A stretch of 12,752 nt of DNA. Source: Methylovirgula sp. (GTDB lineage: Bacteria; Pseudomonadota; Alphaproteobacteria; Rhizobiales; Beijerinckiaceae). The stretch covers positions 1-12,752 of the forward strand of contig JASHSW010000007.1 of NCBI GenBank assembly GCA_030038595.1, given 5' to 3'. Under the pieces are notes generated by a model. That model saw only the letters and a list, made by a program, of their open reading frames with translations, was not told the origin of the DNA and ran no database searches. Made by a program: the position numbers and the translations under genes. Below are positions 1-7,285 of the stretch, one piece after another. Position 1 is the stretch's first letter. Each line of letters starts with the position of its first letter.

Positions 1-303
1 CTGCGCATGAGCGATCTCGAAATCGATCAGAAAGCGATGCGTGCCTACCGCGGCGAGCAACGGATCGATTTGACGAGCCGCGAGGTCGCGATCCTCGCGG
101 CGCTCTACGAGCGGCGCGGGCAGGCGGTCTCGCGCGACGAATTGTTCGACCTCTGTTGGGGACGCGATTATATGCCCAACAGCCGCGCGCTCGATCAATA
201 CGTCTCGGCGCTGCGCAAGAAGATCGAGATCGATCCGGCCTCGCCGCGCATCATTCGCACCGTCCACGGCGTCGGCTATCGCTACGACGAGGACGAAGTA
301 TAG
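1..303 (+). CDS. OmpR/PhoB-family response regulator, C-terminal DNA-binding domain (5' end outside window)
   Basis: The open frame enters from the left edge and ends at TAG 301-303, so about 100 residues are visible. They form a complete OmpR/PhoB winged-helix effector domain: an N-terminal strand section (SDLEID, then GEQRIDLTSRE), the first helices (VAILAALYERRG), the RDELFDLCWG segment, the recognition helix (SRALDQYVSALRKKI) and the C-terminal wing hairpin (RTVHGVGYRYD). Such domains bind direct-repeat DNA after phosphorylation of a receiver domain, which should lie upstream of the window. The ATG at 7 is an internal Met; a start there would give a lone effector domain, which is less likely than a truncated full-length regulator. 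It is followed after 14 bp by recO on the same strand, so the two may be co-transcribed. The target genes and partner kinase cannot be told from here. Confidence 0.88.
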   Translation: MRMSDLEIDQKAMRAYRGEQRIDLTSREVAILAALYERRGQAVSRDELFDLCWGRDYMPNSRALDQYVSALRKKIEIDPASPRIIRTVHGVGYRYDEDEV

Positions 304-317
304 GCCGGCAGACCCGC

Positions 318-1061
318 ATGGAATGGCACGACGAAGGTCTGATCATCGGAATCAGAAAGCATGGCGAGACGAGCGTCATCCTCGAAGCGATGACGGCGGA
401 ACACGGCCGCCATTTGGGTCTGGTGCGGGGCGGCCGCTCGCGCCGCATGCGGCCGGTGCTGCAGCCGGGCAATCAGGCTTCACTTACCTGGCGGGCACGA
501 CTCGACGAACATCTGGGACTCTACGCCGTCGAGCTGACGGAGCCGCGCGCCGGGCGCCTGATGGCGAGCGCCGCGGCGCTGCATGGGCTAAATCACATCG
601 CCGCCTTGCTGCGACTTCTCGCCGAACGCGATCCGCATCCACGGCTCTACGAAGCGGCTTCACGCATCGCCGATTATCTCGGCGACGAGAAATTAGGCCC
701 GGCGCTTCTCGCGCGCTTCGAACTCGCGGTCCTTGCCGAGTTCGGCTTCGGGCTCGACCTTTCACGCTGCGCGGCGACGGGCGCGACCGAAGATCTCGTC
801 TATGTCTCGCCGAAGACGGGCCGTGCCGTGTCGCGACGGGCAGGGGCGCCTTATCACGATAGACTCTTGCGCCTGCCGGGTTTCTTGCGCGCCGCGGCGG
901 TCGCCGCAACGCCGCCACGTTCCGATCTCGGCGACGGGTTCGAACTCACCGGCTATTTTCTGGCCCGCGACGTGTTCGCGCCGCGAGGGCTTGCGCTGCC
1001 TGCCGCGCGCCGCGCCTACCTGGCGGAAATCGCCAAGCGCGATGAACTCGCGGCGCGATGA
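318..1061 (+). CDS. recO: DNA repair protein RecO
   Basis: A 247-aa protein of normal RecO length. RecO helps RecR and RecF load RecA onto SSB-coated single-stranded DNA during gap repair. The N-terminus MEWHDEGLIIGIRKHGETS is the typical alphaproteobacterial RecO start and forms the OB-fold (about residues 1-80); the helical region and C-terminal domain follow. The motif SRCAATG (residues 149-155) followed by YVSPKTGRAVSR (162-173) is the usual alphaproteobacterial version of the RecO zinc-finger region with only one cysteine left, so zinc binding is not expected. The start ATG at 318 is chosen from family alignment; an in-frame ATG at 156 would extend the protein into the response-regulator gene and is rejected. 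No strong Shine-Dalgarno precedes 318, so coupling to the upstream gene 14 bp away is possible. The TGA stop directly abuts the stop of the opposing small gene. Confidence 0.93.
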   Translation: MEWHDEGLIIGIRKHGETSVILEAMTAEHGRHLGLVRGGRSRRMRPVLQPGNQASLTWRARLDEHLGLYAVELTEPRAGRLMASAAALHGLNHIAALLRLLAERDPHPRLYEAASRIADYLGDEKLGPALLARFELAVLAEFGFGLDLSRCAATGATEDLVYVSPKTGRAVSRRAGAPYHDRLLRLPGFLRAAAVAATPPRSDLGDGFELTGYFLARDVFAPRGLALPAARRAYLAEIAKRDELAAR

Positions 1062-1262
1062 TCAGTCCGCGCAGGTGCGGCGCAGCACCGTGCGGGTTAC
1101 TCCATAGCCTTCGTCCAAAGGAAGCGCCTCGACGCTGCAGCCGGCCGACGCTCGCGCACCGTCGCGCGCGGCGCGTGCGCTTGTCTCCGGCGTGCCGAGC
1201 ATCGCGATCGCGAGAATCGCCAAACTCGTGGCAACGCCAAGACCGAAGATGAGTTTTGCCAT
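1062..1262 (-). CDS. small probable secreted protein with two cysteines, function unknown
   Basis: A 66-aa protein read leftwards from ATG 1260-1262. Residues 1-3 are MAK, then a hydrophobic stretch (LIFGLGVATSLAILAIAML, residues 4-22) followed by a small-residue region (ETSARAA) that fits a signal peptide cleaved near residue 29-32; a retained single membrane anchor is the alternative. The mature part is only about 35 residues and holds two cysteines, C42 and C64, flanking a hydrophilic core with LPLDEGYGVTR, which would suit one periplasmic disulfide. A G-rich stretch (GGGGGA) touches the start codon, a tight ribosome-site spacing. The gene is convergent with recO with zero intergenic bases and divergent from parC across about 190 bp. 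I do not recognise the family. The signal-peptide architecture makes it more likely real than a shadow frame, but no domain supports a role. Confidence 0.6.
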   Translation of the reverse strand: MAKLIFGLGVATSLAILAIAMLGTPETSARAARDGARASAGCSVEALPLDEGYGVTRTVLRRTCAD

Positions 1263-1298
1263 TCCCCCGCGCCCGTTTCGTCAGACCGGCACTTACCT

Positions 1299-1441
1299 AA
1301 GGCGGCCGGACGCCCCGATCTAGTGCAGGGCGGCAACACCGATCGAATTCCGCGCCGGCCGGATTCGGTCAATTTGCCGCGACTCAGCGGATCCATTACA
1401 TGGAATCCATCCGCGCCCGCCCGCGGCAAGGCGGCCGGACG
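1299..1441. repeat. 14-bp direct repeat pair in the parC upstream region
   Basis: The 14-mer AAGGCGGCCGGACG occurs at 1299-1312 and again at 1428-1441, start-to-start spacing 129 bp, both in the same orientation. The core GGCCGGA appears a third time at 1357-1363. The second copy runs into the Shine-Dalgarno (GAAGG, 1441-1445) of parC; the first lies between the divergent small gene and parC. The region 1263-1453 must carry promoters for both genes, but I see no convincing -35/-10 pair. The repeats could be regulator sites, remnants of a small duplication, or chance in GC-rich DNA. Confidence 0.35.
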
Positions 1442-1453
1442 AAGGCTTTCCAG

Positions 1454-3697
1454 ATGGGCAAGAATATCGTCCCGCCGACGCCGGGCGGCTCCGCCGAACC
1501 GGTCAACCTGCGCGAAGCGCTGGAGGAGCGCTATCTCGCCTACGCGCTCTCGACCATCATGGGCCGCGCTCTGCCGGATGCCCGCGACGGGCTGAAGCCG
1601 GTGCATCGGCGCATCCTCTACGGGATGCGGGTCCTGCGGCTCGATCCCGGCGCGACGTTCAAGAAATGCGCCAAGATCGTCGGCGACGTTATGGGCTCGT
1701 TCCATCCGCACGGCGACCAGGCGATCTACGATGCGCTCGTCCGCCTGGCGCAGGATTTTTCGTCGCGTTATCCGCTGGTCGACGGGCAGGGCAATTTCGG
1801 CAATATCGACGGCGACGGCGCCGCCGCCTACCGCTACACCGAAGCGCGGATGACCGAGGTCGCCCGCCTGCTTCTCGACGGCATCGACGAAGACGCGGTC
1901 GATTTTCGCGACAATTATTCCGGCGACCAGCGCGAACCGGTGGTTCTGCCCGCCGCCTTCCCCAATCTCCTCGCCAACGGCGCGCAAGGCATCGCGGTCG
2001 GCATGGCCACGTCGATCCCTTCGCACAACGTCGCCGAGCTTTGCGACGCCGCGCTGCATCTCATCGCCCATAAGAAAGCGACGAGCGACGACCTGATGGC
2101 CTTCCTGCCGGGCCCGGATTTTCCGACTGGCGGCGTCATCGTCGATTCCGAGGAAGAGATCGCAGAGACGTATCGGACCGGGCGCGGCTCGTTCCGGGTG
2201 CGGGCGAAATGGGTGCGCGAAGAAGGGGCGCGCGGCAGTTACGCGGCGGTAATCACCGAAATCCCCTACATGGTGCAGAAGTCGCGGCTCATCGAAAAGA
2301 TCGCCGAGCTTCTCAACGACAAGAAACTGCCACTCGTCGCCGACGTGCGTGACGAATCGGCCGAGGACGTGCGCATCGTGGTCGAGCCGCGCTCGCGCAG
2401 CGTCGATTGCGCGCTGATGATGGAGCAGCTCTTCCGTACGACGGAACTCGAGAGCCGCTTCCCGATGAACATGAACGTGCTGGTCGACGGCGTCGTGCCG
2501 CGCGTCGTTTCGCTGCACGAGGCCTTGCAGCAATGGCTCGACCATCGCCGCGTTGTGCTGCAGCGAAGGGCGCGCTTCCGGCTTGGCGAGATCGGCCGCC
2601 GGCTCGAAATCGTCGCCGGCATGCGCATCGTGTTCCTGAACCTCGACGAAGTGATCCGCATCATTCGTGAGGACGACGATCCCAAAGCCGCTTTGACGGC
2701 GGCCTTCAAACTCACCGAAGTCCAGGCCAATTACATTCTCGACACGCGGCTGCGCAGCCTGCGGCGCATCGAAGAGATGCAGCTGCGCCGCGAGTTCGAA
2801 GAGCTTCGCAAAGAAAAGCGCGACCTCGAAGCTTTGCTTGGCGACACCGCCCGGCAATGGCGGATCGTCGGCGCCGAGATCCGCGAGCTCAAAAAGAAAT
2901 TCGGGCCGAACACCGAGCTCGGCCGCCGCCGCACGCGGTTTGAAAAGGCGCCGGATCTCGCCGACGCCGATCTCGCCGGCACGATGATCGAACGCGAGCC
3001 GATCACCGTGGTGGTCTCGCAGAAGGGCTGGATCCGCGCCTTGAAGGGGCACGTCGAGGATCTCGCCAATCTTTCGTTCAAAGGCGACGACGCTCTCAAA
3101 CAAGCGTTCTTTACGGAGACCACCGCAAAGATCCTGGTCCTCGCCGGCGACGGACGCATCTTCACGATCGAAGCTTCGAAACTGCCGGGCGGGCGCGGGC
3201 AAGGCGAACCTTTGCGGCTCATGGCCGACATCGGCGAAGGCGAGGAGATCGTCGCGGTCTTTCCTTATGTCGCAGGCGAGAAAATGCTGGTCGCTGCAAG
3301 CGACGGGCGCGGCTTCATTGCGCCCTGCGACGAGATGGTCGGCGGCACGCGCAAAGGCAAGATGCTGCTCAACGTCGATGCGGCGAAAGCGGCGCTGATC
3401 GTTCCGGCCGCCGGCGATCACGTCGCGGTCATCGGGCAGAACCGTAAGCTCCTCATCTTCCCGCGCGAGCAGGTTCCGGAGATGGGGCGCGGCAAGGGCG
3501 TGCGGCTGCAGAAATATCGCGACGGCGGCATTTCCGATGCGCGGGTCTTCGGCAAGGCGGACGGCTTGACCTGGCAGGATTCGGCGGGGCGCACCTTCAC
3601 GCTGGCTTTTCGCGAACTCTCCGACTGGGTCGGCAACCGCGCCGACGCCGGCCGCCTGCCGCCGAAGGGATTTCCGAAGAACAATAAGTTCGGGTGA
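1454..3697 (+). CDS. parC: DNA topoisomerase IV subunit A (ParC)
   Basis: A 747-aa ParC, the DNA-cleaving subunit that with ParE decatenates daughter chromosomes. Visible in order: the N-terminal [20 protein letters not shown] and [11 protein letters not shown]; the winged-helix active site [10 protein letters not shown] (84-93) and RYTEARM with catalytic Tyr128 after Arg127; the tower and coiled-coil dimer region (about 330-490); and a C-terminal beta-pinwheel from about 500, ending [12 protein letters not shown] (from 677) and [12 protein letters not shown]. The absence of a GyrA-box of QRRGGKG type and the length below that of GyrA favour ParC over GyrA. The start ATG at 1454 is preferred because GAAGG lies 8 bp upstream and the family starts MGK/MGQ; an in-frame ATG at 1400 would add 18 residues without family support. 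The quinolone-determining serine position is glutamine (Q89), discussed in the findings. Its stop lies 3 bp from that of bpt on the other strand. Confidence 0.95.
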   Translation: MGKNIVPPTPGGSAEPVNLREALEERYLAYALSTIMGRALPDARDGLKPVHRRILYGMRVLRLDPGATFKKCAKIVGDVMGSFHPHGDQAIYDALVRLAQDFSSRYPLVDGQGNFGNIDGDGAAAYRYTEARMTEVARLLLDGIDEDAVDFRDNYSGDQREPVVLPAAFPNLLANGAQGIAVGMATSIPSHNVAELCDAALHLIAHKKATSDDLMAFLPGPDFPTGGVIVDSEEEIAETYRTGRGSFRVRAKWVREEGARGSYAAVITEIPYMVQKSRLIEKIAELLNDKKLPLVADVRDESAEDVRIVVEPRSRSVDCALMMEQLFRTTELESRFPMNMNVLVDGVVPRVVSLHEALQQWLDHRRVVLQRRARFRLGEIGRRLEIVAGMRIVFLNLDEVIRIIREDDDPKAALTAAFKLTEVQANYILDTRLRSLRRIEEMQLRREFEELRKEKRDLEALLGDTARQWRIVGAEIRELKKKFGPNTELGRRRTRFEKAPDLADADLAGTMIEREPITVVVSQKGWIRALKGHVEDLANLSFKGDDALKQAFFTETTAKILVLAGDGRIFTIEASKLPGGRGQGEPLRLMADIGEGEEIVAVFPYVAGEKMLVAASDGRGFIAPCDEMVGGTRKGKMLLNVDAAKAALIVPAAGDHVAVIGQNRKLLIFPREQVPEMGRGKGVRLQKYRDGGISDARVFGKADGLTWQDSAGRTFTLAFRELSDWVGNRADAGRLPPKGFPKNNKFG

Positions 3698-3712
3698 GCG
3701 CTACTCCACCCG
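3691..3712. terminator. short hairpin over the convergent parC/bpt stop codons, possible bidirectional terminator
   Basis: CGGGTG at 3691-3696 pairs with CACCCG at 3707-3712; AG 3697-3698 can extend the pairing with CT 3704-3705, with one bulged C, leaving a loop of about 5 nt. Both stop codons (parC TGA 3695-3697, bpt TAG read from 3703-3701) lie within it. On the minus strand the hairpin is followed by AACTTATTGTT, moderately U-rich, so it would serve bpt better than parC. The stem is short, so this is tentative. Confidence 0.4.
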
Positions 3713-4429
3713 TTCCCAGCCGTTCATGCCGAGCCGCTCCTGCGGCAGGAAGCGCGCCTTATAGGCCATCTTGCGCGAGCCTTTCACCCAATAGCCGAGA
3801 TAGACGTGCGGCAAGCCGAGATCGCGGGCGCGCTCGATGTGATCGAGGATCATGAACGTGCCGAGCGAGCGCTTCTCTTCTTCCGGCTCATAGAACGAAT
3901 AGACCATCGACAAGCCGTCGGCGAGGACGTCGGTGAGGCAGACTCCGGCGAGCGGTCCGCGCCCGCCGAGGTCGAGTGCGCGATATTCGATGAGCCGCGT
4001 TTCGACGTGGCTGTCTTCGACCATCATCGAATAGTCGAGCACCGTCATGTCGGCCATGCCGCCGTCGCCGTGGCGGGTATCGAGATAGGCGCGAAACAAC
4101 CCGTATTGCTCGGCGGTCGGTTCGCTTCGCACCACGCTGCCCACGATGTCCGAATTGCGCCGCAGCACCCGACGCAGGCTCTTCGAGAGAAGAAATTCGT
4201 CCACCTTGACGCGCACCGAGACGCAGGCACGGCAATTTTCACAGGCGGGCCGGTAGGCGATCGTCTGCGAGCGGCGAAATCCGGATTGCGTGAGGGTATC
4301 GTTCAACGTCGCCGCCCGGCGGCCGATGAGATGCGTGAAGACCTTGCGTTCTTCCCGCTTCGGCAAGTACGGGCAGGCAGAGGGCGCGGTCAGATAAAAT
4401 TGCGGTGCGTCGCGCAGCTCTCGCGTCAA
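3701..4429 (-). CDS. bpt: aspartate/glutamate leucyltransferase (Bpt, N-degron pathway)
   Basis: A 242-aa protein of the ATE/Bpt family, which transfers leucine from Leu-tRNA to N-terminal Asp or Glu of proteins and so marks them for ClpS/ClpAP degradation. Family features seen: [20 protein letters not shown] at the N-terminus, with C19 in the CPYL motif; the [20 protein letters not shown] segment with C63, C66 and C69; and the GNAT-like C-terminal half with [33 protein letters not shown], and [16 protein letters not shown]. The sequence-supported start is TTG at 4429-4427, since the conserved N-terminus begins just after it and no in-frame ATG lies upstream before a stop near 4494. A five-codon frame (ATG at 4443, stop TGA 4428-4426) overlaps this TTG. 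It lies 99 bp downstream of the RDD gene on the same strand and probably shares its transcript. Bpt is favoured over eukaryote-type arginyltransferase on bacterial context and length. Confidence 0.93.
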   Translation of the reverse strand: MTRELRDAPQFYLTAPSACPYLPKREERKVFTHLIGRRAATLNDTLTQSGFRRSQTIAYRPACENCRACVSVRVKVDEFLLSKSLRRVLRRNSDIVGSVVRSEPTAEQYGLFRAYLDTRHGDGGMADMTVLDYSMMVEDSHVETRLIEYRALDLGGRGPLAGVCLTDVLADGLSMVYSFYEPEEEKRSLGTFMILDHIERARDLGLPHVYLGYWVKGSRKMAYKARFLPQERLGMNGWERVE

Positions 4430-4528
4430 GCTCGTATATCCATTTGAGAAACCGTAGCCGAGCGGCCGCGATTTATCCCACCAAACGCGACGTTAGCCCG
4501 ACGCCGGTCGCCCGCAAAGTGGAATCAT

Positions 4529-5002
4529 TCATACGGCTTGGTAGGGGCGGCGGACGACGATCACCCCGGCCAGGATGTCGTGAAGACAGCGTTTATCGTT
4601 GGAGAGCAGCGAGACCAGGAACACCGGCGGGAACATCCAGCTCAGATAAAAAAATACGGCGTGCACCGCAGCATTGAGAAACGGAACGCGGCTTCCGTCG
4701 AGGCGGCGCATTTCGAGGTCCATGGCGCCCATGCCCGGCGTTGCCATCCGCCATCCGGAAACCGTGAGCCCGTTATAGAAAAAGGCGACCAGCGGAAAAA
4801 TAGGCGGGACCAAAAACAGGGAGAGTCCGAAGGTTAGGATCAAGAGCCCGAACCAAATCACGAAGGAAAGAATCGAGACGATGATCAAATCGAGCCCGAG
4901 CGCCAGAATGCGCCGGGTTCTGACGCCGGCGAGCGCCTCCGGCGGCAGCGCGGGGCCGACGAAGAAGGCTTCACCGTGCTCGAAATTGCCGATCGTCGTC
5001 AT
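4529..5002 (-). CDS. RDD family integral membrane protein
   Basis: A 157-aa protein with three hydrophobic segments (about 33-52, 55-78 and 110-133) typical of the RDD family. The family signature is visible: the arginines of VRTRRILALG before helix 1, Asp38 in LGLDLIIVS, and the C-terminal NDKRCLHDILAGVIVV with its conserved Asp142. The middle holds GWRMATPGMGAMDLEMRR, equivalent to the usual T-x-G-K/M motif between helices 2 and 3. Some RDD proteins take part in ion or small-molecule transport, but the family has no single function and none can be assigned here. An in-frame ATG at 5032 would add MDLRPWADSS; neither start has a strong ribosome site, and 5002 is chosen because the extension has no conserved look. 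The gene lies between shc (144 bp upstream) and bpt (99 bp downstream) on the minus strand. Confidence 0.85.
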   Translation of the reverse strand: MTTIGNFEHGEAFFVGPALPPEALAGVRTRRILALGLDLIIVSILSFVIWFGLLILTFGLSLFLVPPIFPLVAFFYNGLTVSGWRMATPGMGAMDLEMRRLDGSRVPFLNAAVHAVFFYLSWMFPPVFLVSLLSNDKRCLHDILAGVIVVRRPYQAV

Positions 5003-5042
5003 GCTCGAATCCGCCCAAGGACGTAGGTCCATCGCCGAACGC

Positions 5043-5066
5043 GGGACCGCCGCATAATTTGGTCCC
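5043..5066 (-). promoter_or_regulatory. inverted repeat upstream of the RDD gene
   Basis: GGGACC at 5043-5048 and GGTCCC at 5061-5066 form a perfect 6-bp dyad with centres 18 bp apart, about 40-64 bp upstream of the chosen RDD start. Read on the minus strand, the 12 bp between the arms include AAATTAT, which could act as a weak -10 box, with TTGTAT further upstream at a long 19-bp spacing. This could be an operator over a promoter for RDD-bpt, or a small leader hairpin. The evidence is only the symmetry. Confidence 0.25.
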
Positions 5067-5146
5067 TAATCTGCCCGGATACAAGTAGCCCCTGCCGGAG
5101 TGCGCGCAAGCGCTTACCGAGCCGAACGGGCGCTGCCATTGGCGCC

Positions 5147-7180
5147 TCAGGCCTTCGCCCCCCCGTGCTTGGCCCGGCCGAGCGCCAGCAGCGGAAAATA
5201 GTGTCGATACATATTGTAGCCGAGCAGGAAGGCGCGCGACAGCTCCGGACCCTGTTGCAGTCTTTCGCGCAAGCCCTCGGCGTCGAGGTCGAGACGTGCG
5301 CCGACGTTGTAGCCGGGAAAGCCGGTGCCTGTGTAATAGCGCTCGTCCCAAGTGCCGGCTTCATCCTGGGTCTCGACCAGAAATGCCAGGCCCTTGCCGA
5401 TCGCGGCGGCATATTCCGAGCTTTCGACGGCGAGCAAAGCGATGAGCGCCCAGGCGGTTTGCGACGCGGTGCTGGGCCCCACGCCGCGCAGCTTCGGATC
5501 CATATAGGAAGCGCAGGTCTCGCCCCAGCCGCCATCGGCGTTCTGTTTGCCGACGAGCCACTTCGCGGCCCGTTCGACATAGGGCTGACGCATATCCTCG
5601 CCGATCGCCTGAAGCGCCGGCAGCACGGCGGCGGTTCCATAGATATGATTGACCCCCCAGCGGCCGAACCAGCTGCCGTCCCTCTCCTGTTCCGAACGCA
5701 TGAAGGCGAGCGCCTTGGCGACCACCGGATGATTCTTGTTCCAGCCGAGCGCCGCCAAAGCCTCGATCATATGGCCCGTCACATCCACGCTCGGCGGATC
5801 CAGAGCTTCACCAAAATTGCAGAAAGGAATTTTGGAGACGATCTCTTTGTCGTTGTCTTTATCGAAGGCCGCCCATCCGCCGTTGCGCGATTGCATGGCA
5901 AGCGACCATGCCAGCGCGCGTTCAATGGCGGTGTCGATCCTGCGGCGCAGGTCGCCTTGGGTGGTGTCGCGGATTTTGCCCAACATGAGCAAAGCGACGG
6001 CGGTATCGTCGATGTCGGGATAATAAAGATTGGCGCGTTCGAAAGTCCAGCCGCCCGGTTCGACGTCCTTGACTTTGATCGACCAATCGCCCGGCCAAAG
6101 CACTTGCTTGCGCAGAACCCAATCGAGCGCTCTCTGCATCGATGCCGATTCTTGGGCTCGGCAACCTGCCTCCTGCATCGCAAGCAGGGCGAGCAGAGTG
6201 TCCCAGACCGGCGATTCGCTCGCCTGAATGTGGGTGGCGCCGTTGCGTTCATAGCTCCAATGATCACCCAATGCGGAGACGCCTTTGGCGAGCGCCGGGT
6301 GATCGACGGCATAGCCTTCGACGCGCAGCGCGATCAATCCGTAGATCCACGGCGGCTGAATGCCGCCCCAAGCGCCGTCCGCGTCCTGGTGCTTCAAGAT
6401 CCATTCGAGGCAGAGTTTGATCGCGGTGCCGCGCCCGGGCGTGAGCCGCGCGTTTTGCGCGATGTGCAGGATTCGGTCGATCTTGAGGAACATCCATTCG
6501 AGCGAAAGAACGCGGGGCTTTTTTTCGGGCAGAAAGAAATCGAAATTGGCGTAGCCCCCTGGGAAGAGTTCTTCGAGCCTGCCGCCCGACGGCAGCGGGA
6601 AGACCGGACGTCGCGCCGCGATGACCGCCAGGGGGACGAGCGTCGCGCGCGCCCATTGTGCGAAATTGTAGATGTTGAACGGAAACCAGAGCGGCAGGCG
6701 AATAATCTCGGGCGGCAGATTGGGAGTCGCCTCCCAAGGCCACACGCCGAGCAGCGCCAGCCAATAGCGGGTGAACACCCGGACTTTGCGCAATCCGCCG
6801 TTCTTCAGGATCCAGTCTCGCGCCCGGCGCATGACCGCGTCGTTCGGATCAAACCCTTTGAGGCGCAGCGCCGCGTAGACTTCGACGGTCGAGTTGATGT
6901 CGCCACCCGGCGCGCCGGGATAGGTCTCCCAGGCTCCGTCCGGCCGCTGCCGCTGCAAAAGGGCGCGAATGAGACCGTCTTGCATGGGCAGCGTCACGCC
7001 GAGAATATGGCTGGCGAGCAGCCATTCGGCCTCGATGGCGGAATTGGTTTCGATCATCCCGACCCAAAAGCCCTCCGCATCCTGGTGCTTCTCAAGCCAA
7101 CGCAGCGCGGCGCGCGCGGCCTCGTCGACCGGCTCCGGGCGGTCCGTAGGTTGCGCGGTTTTCGTGTGCGTCATCGACAT
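5147..7180 (-). CDS. shc: squalene-hopene cyclase
   Basis: A 677-aa class II triterpene cyclase that converts squalene to hopene/hopanol (diplopterol), the first committed step of hopanoid synthesis; a monotopic membrane enzyme. The catalytic DxDD motif is intact as D389-I-D-D392 in YYPDIDDTAVALLML. At least seven QW-type repeats are visible, for example around 29-39 (EKHQDAEGFW), 73-84, 258-271 (KHQDADGAW), 423-436, 491-504, 541-552 (KQNADGGW) and 598-611. The C-terminal region has GPSTASQTAWAL, YYTGTGFPGYNVG and NMYRHYFPLLALGRA, typical of proteobacterial hopene cyclases. Length is normal. ATG 7180 is taken as start; ATG 7174 two codons on is better spaced from GGA and equally possible. No other hopanoid gene (hpnC/D/E, hpnH, hpnG and others) is in the window. 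A run of seven C at 5158-5164 falls in the last codons. It lies 167 bp downstream of hemB on the same strand. Confidence 0.96.
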   Translation of the reverse strand: MSMTHTKTAQPTDRPEPVDEAARAALRWLEKHQDAEGFWVGMIETNSAIEAEWLLASHILGVTLPMQDGLIRALLQRQRPDGAWETYPGAPGGDINSTVEVYAALRLKGFDPNDAVMRRARDWILKNGGLRKVRVFTRYWLALLGVWPWEATPNLPPEIIRLPLWFPFNIYNFAQWARATLVPLAVIAARRPVFPLPSGGRLEELFPGGYANFDFFLPEKKPRVLSLEWMFLKIDRILHIAQNARLTPGRGTAIKLCLEWILKHQDADGAWGGIQPPWIYGLIALRVEGYAVDHPALAKGVSALGDHWSYERNGATHIQASESPVWDTLLALLAMQEAGCRAQESASMQRALDWVLRKQVLWPGDWSIKVKDVEPGGWTFERANLYYPDIDDTAVALLMLGKIRDTTQGDLRRRIDTAIERALAWSLAMQSRNGGWAAFDKDNDKEIVSKIPFCNFGEALDPPSVDVTGHMIEALAALGWNKNHPVVAKALAFMRSEQERDGSWFGRWGVNHIYGTAAVLPALQAIGEDMRQPYVERAAKWLVGKQNADGGWGETCASYMDPKLRGVGPSTASQTAWALIALLAVESSEYAAAIGKGLAFLVETQDEAGTWDERYYTGTGFPGYNVGARLDLDAEGLRERLQQGPELSRAFLLGYNMYRHYFPLLALGRAKHGGAKA

Positions 7181-7221
7181 TCCATACTCTAATTATCGCT
7201 GTCGCCGCTCTGGACAACCGG

Positions 7222-7248
7222 CCGCGGAATCCGCGCCGGATTTCGCGG
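7222..7248 (-). promoter_or_regulatory. imperfect palindrome 42-68 bp upstream of shc
   Basis: Arms CCGCGGAATCCG (7222-7233) and CGGATTTCGCGG (7237-7248) are inverted copies with one mismatch and a 3-bp centre. The near-perfect symmetry and short spacer look more like a protein-binding dyad than a terminator, although a tight hairpin is possible. It sits between the hairpin that may end hemB transcription and the shc start, where an shc promoter would be expected. The AT-rich run GATAATTAGAGTATGG just before the start is a possible but unproven -10 area. Confidence 0.35.
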
Positions 7249-7285
7249 GCGCAGGTTGCGGCATCGGCGTAGGAGGTGACTAAAC

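Noticed and set aside
156..317. Extended N-terminus for RecO from ATG 156
   Set aside because: The extra 54 residues are the response-regulator gene read in another frame; the RecO family starts at the ATG at 318.
1400..1453. Longer ParC start at ATG 1400
   Set aside because: The added residues are Arg/Pro-rich and unlike the family; ATG 1454 has a well-placed GAAGG.
1097..3421. 774-codon open frame antisense to parC
   Set aside because: It lies almost wholly opposite an intact parC, is rich in His/Asp/Arg/Ala in the pattern of a reverse-frame shadow of GC-rich codons, and shows no domain.
3806..4447. 213-codon plus-strand frame opposite bpt
   Set aside because: Shadow of bpt; no ribosome site or motif.
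5165..7192. 675-codon open frame antisense to nearly all of shc
   Set aside because: Full-length antisense openness follows from strong third-position GC bias in shc; the translation has no recognisable fold, and shc has all its motifs.
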